Positions 53,235 to 63,024 of a DNA stretch of 64,000 nucleotides are shown one piece after another. Both the position numbers and the translations under genes were made by a program. Position 1 is the stretch's first letter; each line of letters opens with the position of its first letter. The notes beneath the pieces were generated by a model. That model searched no databases. It was not told the origin of the DNA and was given only the letters and a program-made list of their open reading frames with translations. Origin of the DNA: Streptomyces triculaminicus (GTDB lineage Bacteria; Actinomycetota; Actinomycetes; Streptomycetales; Streptomycetaceae); NCBI RefSeq assembly GCF_017349075.1, contig NZ_JAFMOF010000002.1:1550001-1614000 (forward strand). The letters are read 5' to 3'.

Positions 53235-53590
53235 CCCACATCGGCGCCCCGCTGCGCATCGACACCTCCGGGCGCACCGCCGCGGTCGCGGGCGAGGACT
53301 ACATCCGATCGCTCGTCCGCGAGGTCCTCTTCACCCAGCCCGGAGAACGGGTCAACCGGCCCGACTTCGGCAGCGGCCTGCTGCAGCTCGTCCTGGCCCC
53401 CGCCGACGAGACGCTGGCGGCGACCACCCAGCTCACCGTGCACAGCGCCCTCCAGCGCTGGCTCGGCGACCTCATCGAGGTCGGCGCCGTGGAGGTCAGG
53501 GCCGAACAGGAGACCCTGCGCGTCCTTGTCGCGTACACCGTGCGCGGCTCCGACCGCCGGGTCGTCGAGGAGTTCGGGTGGTCGCTGTGA
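53231..53590 (+). CDS. Baseplate wedge protein gp25-like
   Basis: 119 residues. GEDYIRSLVREVLFTQPGER followed by VNRPDFGSGLLQLVLAP and LQRWLGDLIEVGAVEVRAEQ is the gp25/lysozyme-like fold of T4 wedges (GPW_gp25). The EPR-type motif that pairs with the sheath is represented by QPGERVNRPDFG. The GTG at 53231 overlaps the previous stop, and its stop overlaps the next GTG. Confidence 0.9.
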   Translation: MTHIGAPLRIDTSGRTAAVAGEDYIRSLVREVLFTQPGERVNRPDFGSGLLQLVLAPADETLAATTQLTVHSALQRWLGDLIEVGAVEVRAEQETLRVLVAYTVRGSDRRVVEEFGWSL

Positions 53591-55983
53591 CGGACACGAC
53601 CGCCGGCACGGTGTACGCCTGCGTCAGCGAGGAACGGCGGCTGAAAGTCGCCGAGAGCACCACCCACAACGGCATCGACTACCTCGAAATCGACCCCGGC
53701 GACCAGCGGGTCCTCCTGGTGCACTTCGTGCACCCGCTGCCCGGACAGCCCGGCGGGATCCCCGCATCGGCCCCACCGCTGGACAGCCGGCAGCTCGTGA
53801 TCGAAGGCGGCGAACGGATCACCTCGATCACCGTGGAGGACGCCAGGCCGGTCTCCGACCGCGTCCTGAGGGTCGAGGCCGGCCGGGCCGGCGACTACTC
53901 CACCTACACCCTGCGCCTGGTCAAGGGACCGGCCACCACCGAGCCCCCGGACGGCTTCGACCCCCTCCTGTCCACCGTCCCGTTCTTCTTCAAGATCGCC
54001 TGTCTGGCCGAGTTCGACTGCCGCCCGCCCCAGCAGCGTGTGCCCGCACTCCGCACCGAACCGGTCCTGGACTACCTGGCCAAGGACTACGAGGGCTTCC
54101 GCCGCCTCATGCTCGACCGGCTCGGCACCCTCCTGCCGACCTGGACCGACCGCAGCCCCGCCGACGCCGTCGTCGCCCTCGTCGAGCTCCTCGCCCACGT
54201 AGGGGACCAGCTCAGCTACTTCCAGGACGCCATCGCCACCGAGGCCTACCTGGGAACCGCACGCAGCAGGATCTCCGCCCGGCGCCACGCGCGACTGCTC
54301 GACCACCCCGTCCACGACGGCTGCAACGCCCGCACCTGGATCAGCATCGAGGTCGCCCAAGGCTCGGCCAGCGACGGCAGGCCGCTGCCCGCCGGGACAC
54401 GCGTCCTCCTCGGCCGCCGCGAGGACCCCCCGACGCTGACACCGGACCAGGCCGACGCCCTGGACGACGTCGTGACCTTCCAGACCACGCACGACATCAC
54501 CCTGTCCGCCGACCGGTCCACGATTCCCGTCCACACCTGGAGCGCCGAGACCTACTGCCTGCCCGCCGGCTGCACCGGCACGACCCTCGTCCACACCGGA
54601 ACCCCCCTCGGCCCCGGCGACGTCCTGCTCTTCGAGGAGACGGCCGGACGCCGCACAGGGCTCGCGGCCGACGCCGACCCCACCCACCGCCAGGCCGTAC
54701 GGCTCGTCGAGGTCGTCCGTCGGCGCGACCCCATCGAGAACGACCTCGAGGTGGTCGACGTCCGCTGGCACCAGGCGGACGCCCTCGCGTTCCCGCTGTG
54801 GGTGACATCGGCCGCGGTCCCCGGCCCGCTGGCCGTCGCACGGGGCAACGTCGTCCTGGCCGACCACGGGCGCGAGGTCACCAGCGACCTTCCCCCCGTA
54901 CCCGACACCGGGCGCTACCGGCCCCTGCTGCCCCGGATGCCCGTCAGCCAGGCCGAGCCCTCCCCGCAGGAACGCGCCCGCACCCTGCCCGCCGCCGACG
55001 CCACCCGGCGCTCACCCGGCGCCGCCGTACCGCAAGTGAAGCTCATCGAGGGCGACGAACACTGGCAAGCCCGGCTCGACCTGCTGGCCAGCGACCGCTT
55101 CGACCGCGACTTCGTGGTCGAGACCGAACGCGACGACAGCGCACGCCTGCGCTTCGGCGACGACGCGCACGGCCGCCGGCCCACCGCCGGCACCAGGCTG
55201 CGCGCCGTCTACCGCGTCGGCAACGGCCCCGAAGGCAACGTCGGACACGACACCCTGCGACGCCTGGTGTGGGACCTGCCCGGCATCCTCCGCGTCACCA
55301 ATCCGCTGCCCGGCACCGGCGGCCAACGCCCCGAATCCATGGCGGAGATCCGCGAATTCGCCCCCCAGGCCTTCCGCCTGCAACAGCGTGCGGTCACCGA
55401 AGCCGACTGGGAGGAAGCGTCCCGGCGCCACGGCGAGGTGCAGAACGCCAAGGCACGCTTCCTGTGGACCGGCAGCTGGTACACCGTCCACCTGACCATC
55501 GACCGCACCGGCGGCGGAGCCGTCGTCGAGGACCCCGCCTTCCTCGCCGACCTCACGGCCCACCTCGAACGCTTCCGCGTGGCCGGCTACGACCTGGAGG
55601 TGGCCGGACCCGTCCCCGTCCCCCTCGAACTCGACCTGCGCGTCTGCGTCCGGCCCGGCTACTTCCGCAGAGACGTCGAACAAGAACTCCTGGAGGTCTT
55701 CGGCAACCGGCCCCGGGCCAACGGCGCCCGCGGCTTCTTCTCACCCGACAACTTCACCTTCGGCCAGACGCTCTACCTCAGCGAGATCCACCGGGCCGCC
55801 ATGGACGTGGCCGGCGTCGCCTTCGTGACGATCACCGCCTGCAACCGCTACGGCCGCGCACCGGCCGGCGAGCTCGACAGCGGTCGCGTCACCGCCGGCG
55901 ACCTGGAAGTCCTCCGCCTCGACAACGACCCCGACCGGCCCGAGCGAGGCCTGCTGCGCATCACCGCCGAGGGGGGAATGTGA
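53587..55983 (+). CDS. Baseplate-J-type wedge protein (Pvc11-like)
   Basis: 798 residues. The opening holds a small beta domain (RRLKVAESTTHNGIDYLEID, VHFVHPLPG). The central DYLAKDYEGFRRLMLDRLGT and VALVELLAHVGDQLSYFQDA, IATEAYLGTARSRISARRHA are the 'putative baseplate assembly protein' signature, and RLRFGDDAHGRRPTAGTRLR marks the baseplate-J core. GTG 53587 was preferred over GTG 53578 because it makes the usual GTGA overlap. It is the first of two large wedge proteins that form the triangular baseplate units. Confidence 0.85.
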   Translation: MTDTTAGTVYACVSEERRLKVAESTTHNGIDYLEIDPGDQRVLLVHFVHPLPGQPGGIPASAPPLDSRQLVIEGGERITSITVEDARPVSDRVLRVEAGRAGDYSTYTLRLVKGPATTEPPDGFDPLLSTVPFFFKIACLAEFDCRPPQQRVPALRTEPVLDYLAKDYEGFRRLMLDRLGTLLPTWTDRSPADAVVALVELLAHVGDQLSYFQDAIATEAYLGTARSRISARRHARLLDHPVHDGCNARTWISIEVAQGSASDGRPLPAGTRVLLGRREDPPTLTPDQADALDDVVTFQTTHDITLSADRSTIPVHTWSAETYCLPAGCTGTTLVHTGTPLGPGDVLLFEETAGRRTGLAADADPTHRQAVRLVEVVRRRDPIENDLEVVDVRWHQADALAFPLWVTSAAVPGPLAVARGNVVLADHGREVTSDLPPVPDTGRYRPLLPRMPVSQAEPSPQERARTLPAADATRRSPGAAVPQVKLIEGDEHWQARLDLLASDRFDRDFVVETERDDSARLRFGDDAHGRRPTAGTRLRAVYRVGNGPEGNVGHDTLRRLVWDLPGILRVTNPLPGTGGQRPESMAEIREFAPQAFRLQQRAVTEADWEEASRRHGEVQNAKARFLWTGSWYTVHLTIDRTGGGAVVEDPAFLADLTAHLERFRVAGYDLEVAGPVPVPLELDLRVCVRPGYFRRDVEQELLEVFGNRPRANGARGFFSPDNFTFGQTLYLSEIHRAAMDVAGVAFVTITACNRYGRAPAGELDSGRVTAGDLEVLRLDNDPDRPERGLLRITAEGGM

Positions 55984-58520
55984 ACGGAACGGACTGCGGC
56001 TGTGAGGACACCGGCCCGGCACCGGTACAGGCACCGGCCAACCCGCCCGGCCTGGACGCGCTGGCCTACCGCATCGGCACCCACAGCGCGTTCAAGGCCG
56101 CCATGCTCGAGCGGCTCGGAGGCGACGCCGTCCTGCGCCGCCTGGCCACCCGCGACGACGGCGACCCCGTGGTCGCCCTCATCGACGCCTGCGCCTCCAT
56201 GCTCGACGTGCTCACCTTCTACCAGGAACGCATCGCCAACGAGGGATTCCTGCGCACCGCCACCGAGCGCATGTCCGCACTCGAACTCGCCCGCGCCATC
56301 GGCTACGAACTGCGCCCCGGGGTATCGGCCGGCACCGCGCTCGCCTTCACCCTCACCGAGCCCGAGCGGGTCACGCCCCCACCGGGCGTCGACGTGCCGG
56401 CCGCCCTCCTCGCCGTCACCACACCCCCCTCGGTACGCATCGCCGTGGGCACCAGGGCGCAGAGCATCCCCGGCCAGGACGAGCTCCCCCGCACCTTCGA
56501 GACGGACGAGGAGATCGAGGCCCGCCCCGAGTGGAACGCGCTGCGGGTACCGACGACCCAGCCGGTCCCCCTCGTCCTCGGCAGCACCACCTGGTACCTG
56601 GAGGGAACCGCGACCCGGCTCACCACGGGAGACGTCCTCCTGCTCCTCGCCGACGAGACGGACACGCCGGAGAAGAGGGCCTGGGACGCGGGCCGGGTGG
56701 TGACACTGCGTACGGTCGAACGCGACGGGTCGGTCCCCGCCCACACCGTGGTCACCGCGGACTCCCTGCGGCCCACCCTCCCACCGACCCGGCCGGCACA
56801 GGCCTACGCCCTGCGCACCCGGGCGGCCGTCTTCGGCCACAACGCCGTGCCGTGGGAGACGCTGCCCGTAGCGCTGCGCGTGGGGGAGTGGGTGCCCAAC
56901 TCGGGCCCACCGCCCGCCCCGCCCGTTCCGCCCGGCGACGACGAGGCGGCCCCGCCGGCACCCACCTGGGTCACCGGCCCCTACGCGGACCGCCGGCACA
57001 GCTGGGCCGACGCCCCCTTCCCCACAGGCACCACCGAGATCCTGCTGGACCGCACCTACCCCGGCATCGTGCCCGGCAGCTGGGTGGTCCTGGCCGCCGA
57101 GGGCCGCGCCCAGGCCTACACGGTCGAGGACGTCTACGAGGAGACCGCCGCCGACTTCCTCCTCCAGGCCCAGGTCACCAAACTGGTGCTGACAGGCCCC
57201 GGCATCCAGCAGTTCTCACCGCGCACCACCACCGTCCACGCCCAGCCCGAACCGCTCCCCACCGCCGAACACCCCCTGACCACACCACTCTCCGGCGACA
57301 GCATCACCCTGGCCGGACAGGTCGCACAGCTGCCGTCCCCGGGACGGCTGGTGGCCGTGCGCGGCCGGCACGCCGACACCGCCGAGGAAGTGGCGGAGGT
57401 CCGCCGCATCTCCAGGACGATCACTGGCCCCCTCGCCTCGCTGGAACTCACCGAAGCCCTGACCCATGCCTACGTGCCCGACTCCGTGCGGATCAACGCC
57501 AACGTCGCCCCGGCGACGGACGGAGAGAGCCGCACCGAGGTCCTGGGCAGCGGCGACGGCTCCGTCCCCTTCCCCACGTTCACCCTCCTCGGCCGCCCCC
57601 TGACCCACGTACCGGCCGCCACCGCCTCCGGCGGCCGCAGCACCCTCAGGATCCGCGTGGACGGCGTGCGGTGGGACGAGGTCGCCACCCTGCGCGGCCA
57701 GCCGCCCGAGGCCAGGGTCTTCACCACCCGGATCGACGACGACGGCGTCGTCACCGTGCGCTTCGGCGACGGACGCACCGGCGCCCGCCTGCCCACCGGC
57801 CGGGACAACGTGGTCGCCGACTACCGGGTGGGCACCGGACGCGCGGGCGACCTGGACGCGGGCCGGATCAGCCTGCTGCTGTCCCGCCCGCTCGGGCTGC
57901 AGGACGTCATCAACCCGGTCCCCGCCACCGGCGCCGAGGACCCCGAACGGCTGGACCAGGCACGCCGCAGCGCACCCGCCACGGTCCTCACCCTGGACCG
58001 GATCGTCTCGCTGCGCGACCACGAGGACTTCGCCCGCTCCTTCTCCGGCGTCGGCAAGGCCAAGGCGAGCGCGCAATGGGACGGGGAACGGCAGTTCGTC
58101 CGCCTCGTCGTCGACGCCGCCCCGCCCGCACGCGCCCGGCTGGCCGCGGCCGTCGACGCCGCCCGGCACGCCGACCACCAGGTGCGCGTCGACTCCTACG
58201 CGCCGCGGCCCTTCTCCGTGAAGCTCCAGATCGGCACCGCCGCCGACCGGATGCCGGACGACGTCCTCACCGCCGTGACGCGGGCCCTGGTCGAGGCCTT
58301 CGCCTTCGACCGCAGGGACTTCGGCCAGCCCGTCGCCGCGAGCGAGGTCCTGGCCGCGGCCCAGGGCGTGCCCGGGGTCCGCGGGGCGGTCCTGCGAGCC
58401 CTGCACTTCACCGAGGACCCGCCGGGCCCCGCCGACGTGCTGACCGCCGGCCCCGCCCACCTGCTGACTCTGGTGGAGGCCGACGTCCATCTCACCGACC
58501 TCACGGAGCACGAGCGATGA
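55980..58520 (+). CDS. Second baseplate-J-type wedge protein (Pvc12-like)
   Basis: 846 residues. The N-terminus has a cysteine pair (DCGCED) and the wedge helix ALIDACASMLDVLTFYQERI and ERMSALELARAIGYELRPG. A beta insert follows, then the baseplate-J core (VTVRFGDGRTGARLPTGRDN, VVADYRVGTGRAGDLDAG). The C-terminal end (RDHEDFARSFSGVGKAKASA, FVRLVVDAAPPARARL) is typical of Pvc12/gp6-like proteins. The GTG overlaps the previous stop. With the preceding gene it makes the wedge heterodimer. Confidence 0.85.
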   Translation: MNGTDCGCEDTGPAPVQAPANPPGLDALAYRIGTHSAFKAAMLERLGGDAVLRRLATRDDGDPVVALIDACASMLDVLTFYQERIANEGFLRTATERMSALELARAIGYELRPGVSAGTALAFTLTEPERVTPPPGVDVPAALLAVTTPPSVRIAVGTRAQSIPGQDELPRTFETDEEIEARPEWNALRVPTTQPVPLVLGSTTWYLEGTATRLTTGDVLLLLADETDTPEKRAWDAGRVVTLRTVERDGSVPAHTVVTADSLRPTLPPTRPAQAYALRTRAAVFGHNAVPWETLPVALRVGEWVPNSGPPPAPPVPPGDDEAAPPAPTWVTGPYADRRHSWADAPFPTGTTEILLDRTYPGIVPGSWVVLAAEGRAQAYTVEDVYEETAADFLLQAQVTKLVLTGPGIQQFSPRTTTVHAQPEPLPTAEHPLTTPLSGDSITLAGQVAQLPSPGRLVAVRGRHADTAEEVAEVRRISRTITGPLASLELTEALTHAYVPDSVRINANVAPATDGESRTEVLGSGDGSVPFPTFTLLGRPLTHVPAATASGGRSTLRIRVDGVRWDEVATLRGQPPEARVFTTRIDDDGVVTVRFGDGRTGARLPTGRDNVVADYRVGTGRAGDLDAGRISLLLSRPLGLQDVINPVPATGAEDPERLDQARRSAPATVLTLDRIVSLRDHEDFARSFSGVGKAKASAQWDGERQFVRLVVDAAPPARARLAAAVDAARHADHQVRVDSYAPRPFSVKLQIGTAADRMPDDVLTAVTRALVEAFAFDRRDFGQPVAASEVLAAAQGVPGVRGAVLRALHFTEDPPGPADVLTAGPAHLLTLVEADVHLTDLTEHER

Positions 58521-60718
58521 CCGTGGACACCACACTCACCGGAGGCGACCGGCTCCACACACTGCTGCCCGCGGCCCTGCGCCGCGCCGACGCCGAGACC
58601 GGGGGCGCCGTCCGGGCCCTGCTCGACCTCATGGCGGAACAGATCGCCGTGGTCGACGCCGACATCGAACAGCTCGGCGAGAACTGGTTCATCGAGACCT
58701 GCGCCCCCTGGGCGATCCCGTACATCGGCGACCTCCTGGGGGTGCGCGGCGTCCACCAGGTCACCGGCGCGGTCGCTACCACCGGCCGGGCCTGGGTCGC
58801 CAACACCCTGAGGTTCCGCTGCCGCAAGGGCACCAGGGCCATGCTGGAACAGCTGGCCCGCGACACCACCGGCTGGCCCGCGAAGGCCGTCGAGTTCTTC
58901 GAGCTGCTGTCCACGACCCAGCACGTCAACCACCCGCGGCCACGGCGCCCGGCCTCCGCCGACCTCCGCCGCGCCGACGCCCTCGAACTGGTGGGAGGGC
59001 CCTTCGACTCCTTCGCGCACACCGCGGACATCCGGGCGATCGCAGGCGAGCAGGGGTGGTTCAACATCCCGCACGTCGGCCTGTTCCTCTGGCCGATCGG
59101 CTCCTACTGGATGGAACGGGTCACCCCACGGCCGGCCGATCCGGACGACGGCCGCTACCGGGTGGACCCCCTGGGCGTCGACCGGCCCCTGTTCGTCCGG
59201 CCGGCGGGGGAGAGCGGCATCGAACACGTCGCGCAGGAGGAGAACGTGCCCGGGCTGCTGCGCAGGCGGCCCCTGTACGTCGAACTGGAGGAACGACGCA
59301 CGGCACTGTCGACGGGACGCGCACCGGCCGGCCGCTTCTTCGGGGCCGATCCGGTGTTCCGGGTGTACGCGGCCAAGGAGGCGACGGACACCCTGGAGGC
59401 CGTACCGGAAGAACGCCTTCACGTATGCGACCTGAGCACCTGGCGGCGCCCCGCCGAAGCCGGACACGTCCTCGTCGACCCGGTGCTCGGGCGCGTCTCC
59501 TTCCGCGACCGGCCGCACCGGGTACGCGTCAGCCACGCGTACGGAGCCGGCGGCGACCTCGGCGCCGGCTCCTACAGCCGCCGCGACAGTCTCGAAGCGG
59601 TCCTCGACCGCCCCGTGGACTGGCAGGCCGGCGTCCGGGCACCCGAACCCGGCGACCCCCCGGAACCAGGGATCCTCCACTCCGACCTGGCCACCGCCGT
59701 CGCCGCGTGGAACGCCTGGCAGGACACCCACCCCGGGACGTTCGGGGTGATCACGGTGATGGACAACCACCGGTACACCGACCCCCTCGCCGACGGCGCG
59801 GGCATCCGCGTCGGGGCGGGCGGGAAACTGGCCGTCGTCGCGGCCCAGTGGCCCTCGACCCCGGTCGCGGGCGGCCCTCCCGGCAAGGAGGAACGCCGGC
59901 CCGGCCGCATCGAACCGGTCGGCCTGCGGCCGTGCGTCGCGGGGCCCCTCGAGGTGACCGGCACCGCGGCCGCCGGCACCGGGCCGGGCGAGCTGCTGAT
60001 CGACGGCCTGCTGCTGGACGGCGAACTGCGGGTGAAAGCCTCCGCGTCCGGCGGCCTCGGCCGGCTCGTGATCCGCGACAGCAGCCTCGTGCCGTCGGCC
60101 GGCGGACTGCGCGTCGAGGCCGGCAACCCGGAGCTGACCGTGGAGGTGCACCGCTCGATCACCGGGCCGATCAGCCTGCCCGGCATGGTGCGGCAGCTCC
60201 GGGTGAGCGACGCCGTCGTGCAGGCCGCGGGGGACCGTGCGCTCGACGCGCCGGGCACCGACGTCACCATCGACCGCAGCACGGTGCTCGGAGAGACCGT
60301 CGCCCGCAAACTCTTCGCCTCCGACACCCTGTTCACCGCGGACGTACAGATCGAGCGAGGGCAGGCCGGCTGCGTACGCTTCAGCTACGTGCCGCAGGGC
60401 TCGCACACCCCCCGCCGGTACCGGTGCCAGCCGGACACCGCCACCCAGGCCGCACCACCACCGCTCGACGAGGTGGTGAGCTCCCGGCTCGTACCACGCT
60501 TCCTGTCCACCGAATTCGGTCACTTCGGCTACGCCTATCCGGCCCCCGACAGCCCGGACGAGCTGCTCACGGGCGCCGAGCACGGGGTCGAGATCGGCGC
60601 GTTCGGCGCCGTCCAGCGGCCCCAGCGGCTGGCCAACCTGACCCGGGCACTGGACGAGTACCTGCCGTTCGGTCTCGAAGCCGCACCCTTGATCGTCACT
60701 CCCAGGAGCCAGCAGTGA
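58517..60718 (+). CDS. Phage tail protein I-like protein fused to a beta-repeat region
   Basis: 733 residues. The first 150 (LHTLLPAALRRADAETGGAV, ALLDLMAEQIAVVDADIEQL, IPYIGDLLGVRGVHQVTG) match the P2 gpI-like baseplate family, which in eCIS connects wedge and fibre. The middle is a long beta-rich region with a loop of conserved tryptophans (EFFELLSTTQHVNHPRPRRP). The last 250 residues show repeats like ELLIDGLLLDGELRV, LVIRDSSLVPSAGGLRVE and TVEVHRSITGPISLPG, suggesting a beta-helix or solenoid facing outward. It may be the tail-fibre attachment or the receptor part. Confidence 0.75.
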   Translation: MTVDTTLTGGDRLHTLLPAALRRADAETGGAVRALLDLMAEQIAVVDADIEQLGENWFIETCAPWAIPYIGDLLGVRGVHQVTGAVATTGRAWVANTLRFRCRKGTRAMLEQLARDTTGWPAKAVEFFELLSTTQHVNHPRPRRPASADLRRADALELVGGPFDSFAHTADIRAIAGEQGWFNIPHVGLFLWPIGSYWMERVTPRPADPDDGRYRVDPLGVDRPLFVRPAGESGIEHVAQEENVPGLLRRRPLYVELEERRTALSTGRAPAGRFFGADPVFRVYAAKEATDTLEAVPEERLHVCDLSTWRRPAEAGHVLVDPVLGRVSFRDRPHRVRVSHAYGAGGDLGAGSYSRRDSLEAVLDRPVDWQAGVRAPEPGDPPEPGILHSDLATAVAAWNAWQDTHPGTFGVITVMDNHRYTDPLADGAGIRVGAGGKLAVVAAQWPSTPVAGGPPGKEERRPGRIEPVGLRPCVAGPLEVTGTAAAGTGPGELLIDGLLLDGELRVKASASGGLGRLVIRDSSLVPSAGGLRVEAGNPELTVEVHRSITGPISLPGMVRQLRVSDAVVQAAGDRALDAPGTDVTIDRSTVLGETVARKLFASDTLFTADVQIERGQAGCVRFSYVPQGSHTPRRYRCQPDTATQAAPPPLDEVVSSRLVPRFLSTEFGHFGYAYPAPDSPDELLTGAEHGVEIGAFGAVQRPQRLANLTRALDEYLPFGLEAAPLIVTPRSQQ

Positions 60719-63024
60719 AAGCCGACACCAGCCGCTCGACCTTCGACCCGGCGAAGCACTTCCGCCAGGTGTTCCGCCAGCAGGGCCGGGTGGACCTCGA
60801 CGCCGACTGGAACGAACAGCAGGACATCCACGACCACCTGCGCACGGCGACCACCGCGCACCTCGTCGGCCCCGCCGGCGGACCCGCCGCGGCGGCGGCC
60901 TTCGCCCTCACCACGCACGGCACCGGCCTGAGCGTCTCGAACGGCCGCTACTACGTGGACGGCGTTCTCGTGGAGTGCGACGGACCGTCCTCCGGCACGG
61001 ACGTCTGGGCCCAGCAGGACCTGCCGCCCAACGCGCCGATCATCCGTCTCAAGGACGGCAACGACGTGCCGGGGCCCACCCCGCCCCCCGGCCGCTACCT
61101 GGTGTACCTGCACGTATGGGACCTGCACCGCACCGCCCTCGAGGAGGAGGCGGTACGGGAGGTGGCCCTCGGCGGTCCCGACTCGACCACGCGCGTCAAA
61201 ACGGTGTGGCAGGTCAAGCTGCTGCAACTGGGAAACCTGACGGACCCCGTCGACTGCACCGTCGACACCCCGGAGTGGCAGGCACTGACCGCCGCCTCCA
61301 CGGGCAGGATGGAGGCCAGGGCCGAGCCCGCGGAGGAGACCGGCGGCGATCCGTGCATCGTGCCGGCCGGCGCCGGATTCCGCGGCGTGGAGAACCAGCA
61401 CTACCGCGTCGAGATCCACCGCGGCGGCGATGCCGGGGAGGCCACCTTCATCTGGGCCCGGGACAACGCCTCCACCGCGGTGACATGGGTGTCGGGACCG
61501 GACCCCAAAGGCGCCATCACCGTGGCCGGACCGGGCAGGGACGCGGTCCTCGGCTTCACTTCCGGCATGTGGGTCGAACTGACCGACGACAAACGCGAGC
61601 TGCTCGGCGGGCGGGGAAAGCTGGTCCGCCTCAAAGAGGTCATCGGCAACCGCCTCACACTCGAGGACCCGACCGGAATCGACATCGCGGACTTTCCTCT
61701 CAGACCCCGGGTGCGCCGGTGGGAGGCGGCGGAACAGCCCGTGGCCCGGCCGGCCACCGGCGACGGCTGGGTCGCGCTGGAATCCGGGGTCCAGGTCAGG
61801 TTCGCCGCCGCCCGCTACCGGACCGGCGACCACTGGCTCATCCCGGCCAGGACCCATCTCGCCGACATCCTGTGGCCCCGGGGATCGGACGGCACCACGC
61901 CGCTGCCGCAGGAGCCGAAGGGCATCCGGCACCGGTTCGCCAAGCTCGCCGTGGTCACCTTCGACGGCACCCAGTGGAAGGACCCGCACGACTGCCGGGA
62001 ACTCTTCCCCGACCTGACGCAACTGGTCACCCTCCGCGCCGTCAGCGGAGACGGCCAGACGGTGCTGCCCGTCGCGGGCAGCACGCCCACGCTCGTCGAA
62101 GTCCCCGAGCCGATCGTCGTGGGCGTCTCCAACGGCGGGCTGCCCGTCCCCGGTGCCAGGGTGCGATTCTCCGTACGGCCGGGGGAGGGACGCGTGGCGG
62201 GAGCCGGCGACAAGACCGTCGTCACGACCGACGGTCAGGGCCAGGCCACCGTCTCCTGGGAGCTGCGCCTGGGCGTGGAAACCCAGACGCTGCGGGCCGA
62301 ACTGCTCGATGCCGCGGACCGGCCGACCGGCCTGCCCGCCGTCTTCAACGCCTCGCTCCTCACCGCCGAGCGCACGTCCTACACGCCCAACAACAGCTGC
62401 CCCGACCTCGCCGCCGCGGTGACGGTCCAGCAGGCCATCGACACCCTGTGCCGGCGACCGGCCGGACTGCCCGAACAACAGGGCGTCCATGTGACGAACG
62501 TGGCCGGGGGCGGGTTCGACCTCCTGCGCAACAACGCCACCGTGGCCCTGGGCTCCCTCAGCCAGAAGATCGTCGTCGACGTCGACCAATCGCTGGACCC
62601 GGACACGGTGAGCCGGGCCACCTGCGCGGTCACGGTGGAGCTGCCCTATCCCCTCACGGCCCAGGACCAGGCCGCCTGGGGGGCGGAGCCGGCGGTGAAG
62701 GCCGCCGGCTTCCAGACGCTCACCGTGGAGGCCGCGATCGCGACGGAGTCGTCCGACACCGTGATCACCTGGCAACCCACCGACATGGCGAGCACCTTCC
62801 TGAAGAAGGTGCTCAAACGCATGCGTGACCTGAACATGGACCCGAAGGTGCTGGCACGCCTCGTCCTCAAGGGCAGCTTCATCATGTCGGCCGACCGCCG
62901 GCTCCATCTGGACGGCGACACCTTCCTCGGCGCCGAGGCGGGCAGCCTGGACATCCATCTCCCCAGTGGGGACGACCGCAGAGGGGGCACCTTCGAACTG
63001 TGGTTCTGGATCAAGGAAGGCTAG
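60715..63024 (+). CDS. DUF6519-like eCIS protein with Ig-like domain
   Basis: 769 residues. The start RSTFDPAKHFRQVFRQQGRV, DLDADWNEQQDIHDHLRT is the hallmark of the DUF6519 family found in eCIS and related loci. Further along are YYVDGVLVECDG and RYLVYLHVWDLHRTALEEEA, also conserved. Residues about 465-545 look like a Big_1/invasin-type Ig domain (VGVSNGGLPVPGARVRFSV). The C-terminal part has a helix pair and a beta end (TFELWFWIKEG). A surface or fibre role is likely. It is the last gene of the operon; its stop overlaps the convergent ATP-grasp gene by 14 bases. Confidence 0.75.
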   Translation: MKADTSRSTFDPAKHFRQVFRQQGRVDLDADWNEQQDIHDHLRTATTAHLVGPAGGPAAAAAFALTTHGTGLSVSNGRYYVDGVLVECDGPSSGTDVWAQQDLPPNAPIIRLKDGNDVPGPTPPPGRYLVYLHVWDLHRTALEEEAVREVALGGPDSTTRVKTVWQVKLLQLGNLTDPVDCTVDTPEWQALTAASTGRMEARAEPAEETGGDPCIVPAGAGFRGVENQHYRVEIHRGGDAGEATFIWARDNASTAVTWVSGPDPKGAITVAGPGRDAVLGFTSGMWVELTDDKRELLGGRGKLVRLKEVIGNRLTLEDPTGIDIADFPLRPRVRRWEAAEQPVARPATGDGWVALESGVQVRFAAARYRTGDHWLIPARTHLADILWPRGSDGTTPLPQEPKGIRHRFAKLAVVTFDGTQWKDPHDCRELFPDLTQLVTLRAVSGDGQTVLPVAGSTPTLVEVPEPIVVGVSNGGLPVPGARVRFSVRPGEGRVAGAGDKTVVTTDGQGQATVSWELRLGVETQTLRAELLDAADRPTGLPAVFNASLLTAERTSYTPNNSCPDLAAAVTVQQAIDTLCRRPAGLPEQQGVHVTNVAGGGFDLLRNNATVALGSLSQKIVVDVDQSLDPDTVSRATCAVTVELPYPLTAQDQAAWGAEPAVKAAGFQTLTVEAAIATESSDTVITWQPTDMASTFLKKVLKRMRDLNMDPKVLARLVLKGSFIMSADRRLHLDGDTFLGAEAGSLDIHLPSGDDRRGGTFELWFWIKEG

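Noticed and set aside
53526..58520. One continuous 1664-codon frame over gp25 and both wedge genes
   Set aside because: Its first part is arginine/proline-rich shadow of the Pvc11-like gene; only the part from 55980 is real.
33752..63024. Prophage
   Set aside because: No capsid, portal, terminase, integrase, repressor or lysis genes; the AAA+ ATPase, DUF4255 and DUF4157 genes are eCIS marks.
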